Shown here piece after piece: positions 43,138 through 49,563 of a stretch of DNA of 59,593 bases. The DNA is from Mycobacterium colombiense (GTDB lineage: Bacteria; Actinomycetota; Actinomycetes; Mycobacteriales; Mycobacteriaceae). The stretch is taken from assembly GCF_001672755.1 (NCBI RefSeq), contig NZ_LZKI01000183.1, forward strand, positions 1 to 59,593, read 5' to 3'. Each line of letters begins with the position of its first letter. Within the stretch, counting starts at the first letter, position 1. A program made the position numbers and the translations under genes. A model generated the notes under the pieces. It saw nothing but the letters and a program-made list of their open reading frames with translations. It made no database searches and had not been told where the DNA came from.

Positions 43138-44522
43138 ACCGAACCTCCAAGGGCCTGTTCGTAATTCACGATGGCGCCGCCCGGGTGTGCGGCGAGATAG
43201 CGATGCGCGCCGGCCGGCGTGCCGAACGGCAGGTAGCTCTGGCCGTCGTGCACCCAGACCGCCTTGTCGGCGAACCACCGGGTGCCCAGCTCCGCGTCGG
43301 GAACATAGGCGGCGCGGACCTTGGCGCCGTGGGCGATCGCCTCGCGCACCGCCCGAAGCAGGGCGGTCGGGTTGGCGACGGTTTGGGTGGAATCCGAACC
43401 GTCCAGCCACAGTTCGCTGGCCAGGGCGGGATCCCCGCGCAGCGCGGACGGGTTGGCGGTGGCGGCCCGGGCCGCGTCGTAGTTCAGGCCGCGGGCCCCG
43501 AAAACGGTACGCAGTGGCCCGTCCTGGACGAAGCCGGACACGTCGAGGTCGGCGAAGTCGCCGATCGACTTCAGGTACGGCACATCGTTTTTCAACGCCT
43601 CGACCAGGGACGGTTTGAGCGTGGTGTCGAACGAGGTTCCCCCGGGGCCGTTGTAGAGGTACACCACTTCCTGCGGCAGGCCGCTCCCCTGGGCGACGAT
43701 CCGGGCGGCCTCCAGCGGCTTGGAGTTGAGGAAGTCTCCTGCGTCCAGTTGCGCCTGCAGGAACGCGCTCAGCACCTCCGGATGAGACGTCGCATACGAG
43801 CGCCGCACCACCACCCCGTGCAGGGTGGGCAGGTTCAGCTCGGCGCCGTCGTACAGCAGTTTGGCCTTGTTCTGGAACACCAGCAGCCCCGGCCAGGCGA
43901 CGAACTGCGAAAGACCTTGCACTTGACCGGATTCCAGAGCAGAAGCGCCCACCTGCGGCTGCTGGTTGAGCACTTCCACGCCCTTGATTCCGGCCCGGTC
44001 CAGCGCCCGCACCAAGGTGCCGTGACCGGCCGACCCCACACTCGCCGAGACCTTGGAGCCGGCCAGGTCGCGCAACGTGGTCGCCGACGAACCGGGCGCC
44101 ACCACCACCATGTTCAAAGCGCCCTTGGGGTTGTAGCCGGTGATGGAGACGATCTCGGTTTTTGCCAACGGGTTGGCCTGCGTCTTGGAGCCGTTGATCA
44201 ACATCGGGTAGTCGCCCATCGAGCCGATGTCGATCTTCTCGGCGAGCATCTGCGCGGTGATCGGGGCGCCGGTGTCGTAATCCTGCCACCGCACCGCATA
44301 TTTGGTGCCGGTGCGGGTGGTGATGTCGGCCAGCCGGTGCTCCAGGTAGCCCTGCGCGCGCAGCAGCGTACCGGCGGTGACGGTGTTGATGGTCTTGGAC
44401 TGATATCCCACCACGACATTGACCACACCGGAGGACTGCGACAGGGATTCCAGCGAGCAACCGGTGGTGAGCGCGGCGATCGCGATCACCACCGACACCG
44501 GCCGGATGGCGCGTCGTTTCAT
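43134..44522 (-). CDS. ABC transporter substrate-binding lipoprotein (SsuA/TauA/NrtA-like)
   Basis: A 462-residue exported lipoprotein with a signal peptide and lipobox LTTGC (lipidated Cys22). The mature part starts VVNVVVGYQSKTINTVTAGTLLRAQGYLEHRL, a type II periplasmic-binding fold of the NMT1/SsuA group, with MLAEKIDIGSMGDYPMLING forming the ligand cleft. It is about 100 residues longer than typical SsuA, mostly in the C-terminal lobe. The ligand cannot be read from sequence; an anionic small molecule such as a sulfonate or nitrate-like compound is typical for the group. Confidence 0.9.
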   Translation of the reverse strand: MKRRAIRPVSVVIAIAALTTGCSLESLSQSSGVVNVVVGYQSKTINTVTAGTLLRAQGYLEHRLADITTRTGTKYAVRWQDYDTGAPITAQMLAEKIDIGSMGDYPMLINGSKTQANPLAKTEIVSITGYNPKGALNMVVVAPGSSATTLRDLAGSKVSASVGSAGHGTLVRALDRAGIKGVEVLNQQPQVGASALESGQVQGLSQFVAWPGLLVFQNKAKLLYDGAELNLPTLHGVVVRRSYATSHPEVLSAFLQAQLDAGDFLNSKPLEAARIVAQGSGLPQEVVYLYNGPGGTSFDTTLKPSLVEALKNDVPYLKSIGDFADLDVSGFVQDGPLRTVFGARGLNYDAARAATANPSALRGDPALASELWLDGSDSTQTVANPTALLRAVREAIAHGAKVRAAYVPDAELGTRWFADKAVWVHDGQSYLPFGTPAGAHRYLAAHPGGAIVNYEQALGGSV

Positions 44523-44547
44523 GGAAGATCCTGGGGTCGAATGCTTT

Positions 44548-44778
44548 TCAGCGAAGGAGATACGGCATGTTGACCGTGACGGCGCCGGTGGGACAGCGGG
44601 CCGCGCAGGGGCCGCAGTACCAACACTCGTCGACATGCATGAAGGCCTTGCCGGTGTCGGGGTTGATGGCCAGGGCGTCGAGCGGGCAGACCTCCACGCA
44701 CAGCGTGCAGCCGTCGATACACAGCGACTCGTCGATCGTGACCGGCACGTCGGCGCGGTTGTTGTTGATCAGCGTCAT
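44548..44778 (-). CDS. AprB-like ferredoxin with two [4Fe-4S] cluster motifs
   Basis: A 76-residue dicluster ferredoxin. Cluster motif 1 is CIDGCTLCVEVCP and cluster motif 2 is CWYCGPCAARCP, four cysteines each. The aromatic CWYCGPC form resembles adenylylsulfate reductase beta chains (AprB) more than clostridial ferredoxins, although the long C-terminal tail of AprB is absent. It follows the GntR gene with an ATGA overlap and precedes the binding-protein gene by 25 bases. It probably passes electrons to or from the flavoprotein encoded four genes later. Confidence 0.92.
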   Translation of the reverse strand: MTLINNNRADVPVTIDESLCIDGCTLCVEVCPLDALAINPDTGKAFMHVDECWYCGPCAARCPTGAVTVNMPYLLR

Positions 44779-45536
44779 GGGTTGCTCCTCAACGGCTCGG
44801 CTCTGACAAGGTTGCCCCGCATGGTGATTCGATCGCCCCGCATCCGGATGTACTCCAGGTCGACGGGAGTGCCGTCGGCGAGGCTGGTGAGCCGCTCCAG
44901 CATCAGCAGCGCCGCACCGTCGGGCACCTGCAGCGTGGCCGCCGAGTGCGCGTCGGCGGGAATGGCCTCCAGCGCCAGCGCGGCCGACCCCAGTCGTTGC
45001 CCGCTCACCTGCTCGATGAGCGCGAACAGGTCGTTGGTCTCCAGCGGATGGGTCAGCACCTCGCGGCCGATGTCCGGGGCGAGGTAGGTGAGGTCGAGGC
45101 TGAGTGGCAGGTCCCCCAGGTACCGCAGCCGCTCGATGAACACCGCCTGCTCGCCCGGTTGCAACCGCAGCCGGCGGGCCACCGACGGCGGCGCGATGAC
45201 CGGCATCGCGGCGCGCACCTCGTTGCGGACCTCACCCAGATCCCTGAACGTCTCCTTCAGACCCAGCAGCGCGTCGAGCCCGTGGTCGTACTTGCGCTGC
45301 GCGACGTGGGTGCCGACCTTGGGTCCGCGGTCGATCAGCCCCTCGTGCTTGAGGACGGTCAGCGCCTCGCGAATGGTGTTGCGGGAGACCGAGAATTCGG
45401 CGGCCAGGTCCAGTTCGGCGGGAAGGCCCTCCGGGTAGGCCTCGGAGTGGATCTGCTGGCGCAGCACGTCGGCGACCCGGCGGGCACGATTGGCCCTGGG
45501 TCCTCCGATGGGTACTGGTTGCGCCACGGGAGTCAC
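44775..45536 (-). CDS. GntR family regulator with UTRA ligand-binding domain
   Basis: A 253-residue HutC-type GntR regulator. The N-terminal winged helix reads VADVLRQQIHSEAYPEGLPA, then ELDLAAEFSVSRNTIREALTVLKHEG. The C-terminal UTRA domain (EQAVFIERLRYLGDLPLSLDLTYLAP, GAALLMLERLTSLADGTPVD) senses a small molecule. It is the first gene of the ferredoxin-ABC-flavoprotein operon, overlapping the ferredoxin start. It therefore probably controls the operon in response to the transported compound. A GTG at 45536 is taken as start; a TTG at 45551 is also possible. Confidence 0.87.
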   Translation of the reverse strand: MTPVAQPVPIGGPRANRARRVADVLRQQIHSEAYPEGLPAELDLAAEFSVSRNTIREALTVLKHEGLIDRGPKVGTHVAQRKYDHGLDALLGLKETFRDLGEVRNEVRAAMPVIAPPSVARRLRLQPGEQAVFIERLRYLGDLPLSLDLTYLAPDIGREVLTHPLETNDLFALIEQVSGQRLGSAALALEAIPADAHSAATLQVPDGAALLMLERLTSLADGTPVDLEYIRMRGDRITMRGNLVRAEPLRSNP

Positions 45537-45590
45537 GCTAACGCAGCTCAAAGCCGTTTTTCGGGTCGGTGATCAGGCCCCGCGAGGGCG

Positions 45591-45661
45591 GCCGCGGGTA
45601 TTGCGCCGGGCCGCCTCGAGGCGCGACCAGCTAAAACCGCCGCCCGCCGCGGTATTGCGCC
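45591..45661. repeat. Direct repeat in the divergent promoter of the GntR operon
   Basis: GCCGCGGGTATTGCGCC (45591-45607) recurs as GCCGCGGTATTGCGCC (45646-45661), 55 bp apart and identical except for one missing G. Both lie upstream of the GntR gene and between it and the divergent COG4705 gene, so they may be regulator-binding sites. The HutC-type consensus palindrome was not seen. Confidence 0.45.
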
Positions 45662-45766
45662 ACCTGCGCGAACGCGTCGGCTTTGTGATCCCGGTGAGCA
45701 GAAACCCGCCACGCCGCGGAAGCCGACGATTCCCGGATGGACTCGCGACGGCGGAAGATGGCGTGC

Positions 45767-46594
45767 ATGACGAACGTTTCGAAGCACGCGTTGACCAAGG
45801 TGCCGGCGGTCACCCTGGGGTTCTGGGTCATCAAGGTCTTGGCGACGACGTTGGGCGAGACGGGCGGCGACACCGTCACGATGACGCTGAATTGGGGCTA
45901 CGCCGCGGGCGTCGCGATTTTCGGCGTCGCACTGGTGGCGCTGGTGGCGGCGCAGATTCTCGCCAAGCGATTCCATGCGGCCCTGTACTGGGCGACGATC
46001 GTGGCCTCGACGACCTTCGGCACCGTGCTGGCCGATTTCGCGGACCGATCGCTGGGCATCGGCTACACGGGCGGATCGCTGCTGCTGCTGGCGTGCCTGC
46101 TGGCCACCCTGGGGCTCTGGCGCTGGTCGCAGGGCACCGTATCGGTCAGCACCGTCTCCACGCCCAAGGTGGAGGCCTTTTACTGGGCGACCATCACGTT
46201 CTCGCAGACGCTGGGCACCGCGCTCGGCGATTGGCTGGCCGACACACGGGATTTCGGTTACGAACGCGGCGCGCTGGTTTTCGCGGTCGGCCTGGCGGTG
46301 GTCGCGGCCCTGTACTTCTGGACGTCCATCTCCCGCGTCACCTTGTTCTGGATCGCGTTCATCCTCACCAGGCCACTGGGGGCGACCGTCGGTGACTTCA
46401 TCGACAAGCCGGTGGCCGACGGCGGCCTGGCGTGGAGCCGCCCGCTCGCCTCGGCGGTGCTCGCGGCGCTGATCGCGGTGTTGGTCGTCGTCATACCGCA
46501 GCGCCCCGGCCACCACCCCGGCCGGCCCAAAGATGATGCGACGGAACGCCATCCGGAAACCGGCGTCGAGCAACCGGACCGGGATCCACGCTGA
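45767..46594 (+). CDS. COG4705-family membrane protein with four internal repeats
   Basis: A 275-residue polytopic membrane protein with about eight hydrophobic helices arranged as four repeats. Each contains a G-D/A-D element: TTLGETGGDT, TFGTVLADFADRS, TLGTALGDWLADT and PLGATVGDFIDKP. This matches the COG4705 family of predicted membrane-anchored proteins, whose function is not established; the repeated acidic Asp/Glu positions inside helices suggest cation transport. A GGAAG lies 10 bases before the ATG at 45767; starts at 45737 and 45758 are also open. The C-terminal tail is hydrophilic. Confidence 0.82.
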   Translation: MTNVSKHALTKVPAVTLGFWVIKVLATTLGETGGDTVTMTLNWGYAAGVAIFGVALVALVAAQILAKRFHAALYWATIVASTTFGTVLADFADRSLGIGYTGGSLLLLACLLATLGLWRWSQGTVSVSTVSTPKVEAFYWATITFSQTLGTALGDWLADTRDFGYERGALVFAVGLAVVAALYFWTSISRVTLFWIAFILTRPLGATVGDFIDKPVADGGLAWSRPLASAVLAALIAVLVVVIPQRPGHHPGRPKDDATERHPETGVEQPDRDPR

Positions 46595-46752
46595 CACGCC
46601 GGTCCGGCGGCCACGCTCATCGAGAAGTTAACTCGCAAACCGGGCGCCACTTGCGGTAACGGCGATGGCACGGCGCGATTCTCAACGTTTTCACAGCGAT
46701 TTGACCGTACGGTTTGTCAGGTCGGTAACGACGGCGGCACAAAGGAGCGGGG

Positions 46753-47079
46753 ATGCCACCCGGCACGCAGCAGCACCAGGCGACGCCGCTCATGATGCTT
46801 CCCCCGATGGGCCTGCGAGGGCGTCGCATCGAGGAATGCCCGACGATGTGGTTCAACCGTGACTTCTTCCAACAACCGTGGCCTGACTGGAAAGTCGACG
46901 TCGACGCCGACTGCGTGACGACGTTCTTCAGCCACACCAATCCCGGTGAGACCATCGTCGGCCACCCGGTGCGCATCACGCTGGAAGACCCGGGCGTCGT
47001 GTGGGTGGCCACCAACCGTTTCTGCCGCATGGGCGGCCCGTTCGGCGAGGTGCTGATCGAGGCCCGCTGGCCCGATTGA
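46753..47079 (+). CDS. Hypothetical protein
   Basis: A 108-residue protein without a recognised domain. It is rich in Trp, Phe and Pro (MWFNRDFFQQPWPDWKVDVD; DPGVVWVATNRFCRMGGPFG) with a short Met/Pro stretch near the start. It has no signal peptide or membrane helix. An AGGAG at 46741-46745 supports the ATG at 46753, and codon use looks normal for the region. It lies 33 bases upstream of the response regulator gene on the same strand and may share its transcript. Confidence 0.65.
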   Translation: MPPGTQQHQATPLMMLPPMGLRGRRIEECPTMWFNRDFFQQPWPDWKVDVDADCVTTFFSHTNPGETIVGHPVRITLEDPGVVWVATNRFCRMGGPFGEVLIEARWPD

Positions 47080-47112
47080 CGGTGCGCCCGGCGCTCGACG
47101 TAGCGTTGAAAC

Positions 47113-47781
47113 ATGAGAGTCCTGCTCGTCGAGGATGAACCGCGGCTGTCCGCCACCGTGGCCAGGGGGCTCAAGGCGGAGGGGTTCGTCGTCGTGGCCG
47201 TCGGCAACGGTGTCGAGGGCCTGCGGGAGGCCACCGAAAACGCTTTCGACGTAATCATTCTCGACATCATGCTGCCCGGCCTCAGCGGCTATGAGGTGCT
47301 GCGCCGGATGCGGTCGCACAACGTGTGGACACCGGTGCTCATGCTGACCGCCAAGGACGGCGAGTACGACGAGACCGACGCCTTCGATCTGGGTGCGGAC
47401 GACTATCTGACCAAGCCGTTCTCGTTCCGGGTGTTGGTGGCGCGACTGCGGGCGCTGATGCGTCGCGGCGCGCCGGCGCGGCCCGTGGTGCTGAAAGCCG
47501 GGACGCTGGCGCTGGATCCCGCCCGGCACACGGTCAAACGTGGCTCGACCCCGATCGCGCTGACTCCCCGCGAGTACGGGGTGCTCGAGTTCCTGATGCG
47601 CAACAAGGATGTGGTGGTGACCAAAGCGGAGATACTGCAAAACGTGTGGGATGCACATCATCACGGCCCCGACAACGTGGTCGAGGTCTACGTGGGGTAT
47701 CTGCGTCGCAAGATCGATGTCCCCTTCGGCACCAACACGATCGAGACGATTCGGGGCGTCGGTTACCGACTGCTCTGCTGA
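47113..47781 (+). CDS. OmpR-family two-component response regulator
   Basis: A 222-residue regulator with an N-terminal receiver domain (VEDEP acidic pocket, phospho-acceptor Asp51 in LDIMLPG, Lys in LTKPFS) and a C-terminal winged helix (LTPREYGVLEFLMRNKDVVVTK, VYVGYLRRKID, IETIRGVGYRL). It presumably acts with the kinase encoded on the other strand. The two genes converge and overlap by 19 bases, unlike the usual head-to-tail arrangement. Its targets are unknown; the nearest candidates are the 108-residue gene and the COG4705 gene. Confidence 0.93.
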   Translation: MRVLLVEDEPRLSATVARGLKAEGFVVVAVGNGVEGLREATENAFDVIILDIMLPGLSGYEVLRRMRSHNVWTPVLMLTAKDGEYDETDAFDLGADDYLTKPFSFRVLVARLRALMRRGAPARPVVLKAGTLALDPARHTVKRGSTPIALTPREYGVLEFLMRNKDVVVTKAEILQNVWDAHHHGPDNVVEVYVGYLRRKIDVPFGTNTIETIRGVGYRLLC

Positions 47782-49220
47782 GACACCGGCAACGTCACGA
47801 TCATCTTGGTTCCGCCGGAGGGCGGGTCGTCGATGGTGACCGTGCCCCCATGTGCCGCAACGATCTCGGCGACGATCGCCAGGCCGAGGCCCGTCCCTCC
47901 CCCGCTGCGGGCCCGGTCGGAATCCAGGCGCACGAAACGTTCGAATACCCGGCTGCGGTCGCCGGGGGCGATTCCCGGGCCGTCGTCGCTGACGGTGAGG
48001 GTCGCCGACCCGTCCCGGCCGTCGACCTCGATGGCCACGCACGAAACCGCATGGCGGACAGCGTTTTCGACGAGATTGCGGATCATCCGCGACATGGCCA
48101 CCGGGTCGGCTTCCAGGCGCACCGGACGGAAATCGGTGTGGACCACGCAATGCGTGTCACGCCGCGCGCGGTCGGCTTCGGCCCGCGCGAGATCGTCGAG
48201 CGCCACCTGTTCCTTGCGACGGAGCAGCGTCTGCTCGTCGGCGCGGGCCAGCAGCAGCAGATCTTCGATCAAGGTGTGCATGCGCTGCGCCTCGGGCAGC
48301 AGGGTGTTCACCGCCAGGTCGGCGTCGAGCAGATCGGGATGGGCCTCGGCCACTTCCAGCCCGGAGATGATCGTGGTGAGCGGGCTCCGCAGTTCGTGCG
48401 ACGCGTCGCCGACAAAGCGTTGCTGCGCACGGTGACCCGCTTCCAGACGCGACAGCATCTCGTTCATGGTGACGGCCAGGGCCGCGATCTCGTCGTGGCT
48501 GTCCGGCACCGGCACCCGCTCGGCCAGGTCGGACGTCGAGATGTCGGCCACCCTGGTCCGGATCGCGTCCACCGACTGCAGCGAGCGGCGCACCAGCCAG
48601 TAGGTCGCCCCCGCCACCACCCCGACGATGACCGGCGCGCTGCAGGCCAGCAGGATCGCCAGCGTCCGCGCGGTCGCCTCGACCGCCTCGCTGCCTCCCC
48701 CCACCAGCACCGTGTAGACGCCGGATCGCGTCGCGACCTTTTGGCCACTGACCCGCATGTCGTCTCCGGCCACCGCGTCGTCGGGCAGGCCGCGGCGCAG
48801 GTCGAAGTCGAACTCGCTCGCGGGGACCAGCGGTGTCTTCGGGGCGGAGCCGGATCGCTTGACCACGTTGCCATCCGGGCCGAGCAGTTGCGTCGCGACC
48901 ACCCGCTGGTCGGTGGTCAGCAGATGATTGTCGAGGTCCTCGGGCGAATCGGACTGCAGCGCCTTGGTGATGTCGCGGACCCTCTCGGCGGCGGCGTAAT
49001 CGACGCCCGCCAACAGCTTGCGATACAGGATCGCGTCCAAGCCCGCGCCGGCCACGCCGAGCGCACACAGTACGACGATCGCCGACACGGCCGCCGAGCG
49101 AGCCGAAATGCCCAGGTGGGCGAGCCGCCGGGGAGCCGCCCGCCCGCTTCGCCGAGACGGCCCGACACCGGATATTCGCACGTCGTTAATTCTGCAGCCC
49201 CGCGCCCCGGCTGAAAACAT
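47763..49220 (-). CDS. Two-component sensor histidine kinase
   Basis: A 485-residue membrane kinase. It has two transmembrane helices (about residues 42-64 and 190-212) flanking an extracytoplasmic sensor, then a HAMP region (VRRSLQSVDAIRTRVADIST). The dimerisation domain carries the phospho-His in DASHELRSPLTTIISGLEV, and the ATPase domain has N box NLVENAVRHA, G1 DDGPGI and G2 GGGTGLGLAI. All catalytic motifs are intact. The start is uncertain; the ATG at 49220 gives a basic N-terminal tail, and a GTG at 49181 is also open. Its end runs 19 bases into the response regulator gene. Confidence 0.9.
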   Translation of the reverse strand: MFSAGARGCRINDVRISGVGPSRRSGRAAPRRLAHLGISARSAAVSAIVVLCALGVAGAGLDAILYRKLLAGVDYAAAERVRDITKALQSDSPEDLDNHLLTTDQRVVATQLLGPDGNVVKRSGSAPKTPLVPASEFDFDLRRGLPDDAVAGDDMRVSGQKVATRSGVYTVLVGGGSEAVEATARTLAILLACSAPVIVGVVAGATYWLVRRSLQSVDAIRTRVADISTSDLAERVPVPDSHDEIAALAVTMNEMLSRLEAGHRAQQRFVGDASHELRSPLTTIISGLEVAEAHPDLLDADLAVNTLLPEAQRMHTLIEDLLLLARADEQTLLRRKEQVALDDLARAEADRARRDTHCVVHTDFRPVRLEADPVAMSRMIRNLVENAVRHAVSCVAIEVDGRDGSATLTVSDDGPGIAPGDRSRVFERFVRLDSDRARSGGGTGLGLAIVAEIVAAHGGTVTIDDPPSGGTKMIVTLPVSQQSSR

Positions 49221-49277
49221 CGAGCTCAGCGCGTTCTCAGCGGCCTCTCAGCGGCCGCGTCCTAGGCTGGCGCCGTC

Positions 49278-49559
49278 ATGTTCAGTACTGCACGCCCTGT
49301 GCGTCGTAACGACCGTGCGATCGCCCGAATACTGGTCAGCGCGGCCGTCGTGTTCGGCTCCGGTGTCCTGGCGGCGCCGGCCGGCGCCGACCCGAGTCCG
49401 TTCAACACCCTCAGTTCGAGTTGCAACCAGTCGGCTCCCGCGGGCCGGGACGCCCTCCTGCAGGGGATCCGGCGGGGTATCGCCGACTGGTCGCCCGGTG
49501 CACCGCACACCTCGGCCCGCACCACCTGCGGCGCTAATCCGCCTCCGACGACCGGCTGA
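49278..49559 (+). CDS. Small secreted protein (hypothetical)
   Basis: A 93-residue exported protein with a signal peptide (basic start, AVVFGSGVLAAPAGA, cleavage before DPSPF). The short mature domain has two cysteines (LSSSCNQ and TTCGANPP) and the segment GRDALLQGIRRGIADW. This DPxxFxxLxCxC-like layout is seen in several small mycobacterial secreted proteins of unknown function. It is divergent from the sensor kinase and ends five bases before the stop of the convergent decarboxylase gene. Confidence 0.75.
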   Translation: MFSTARPVRRNDRAIARILVSAAVVFGSGVLAAPAGADPSPFNTLSSSCNQSAPAGRDALLQGIRRGIADWSPGAPHTSARTTCGANPPPTTG

Positions 49560-49563
49560 TCGC

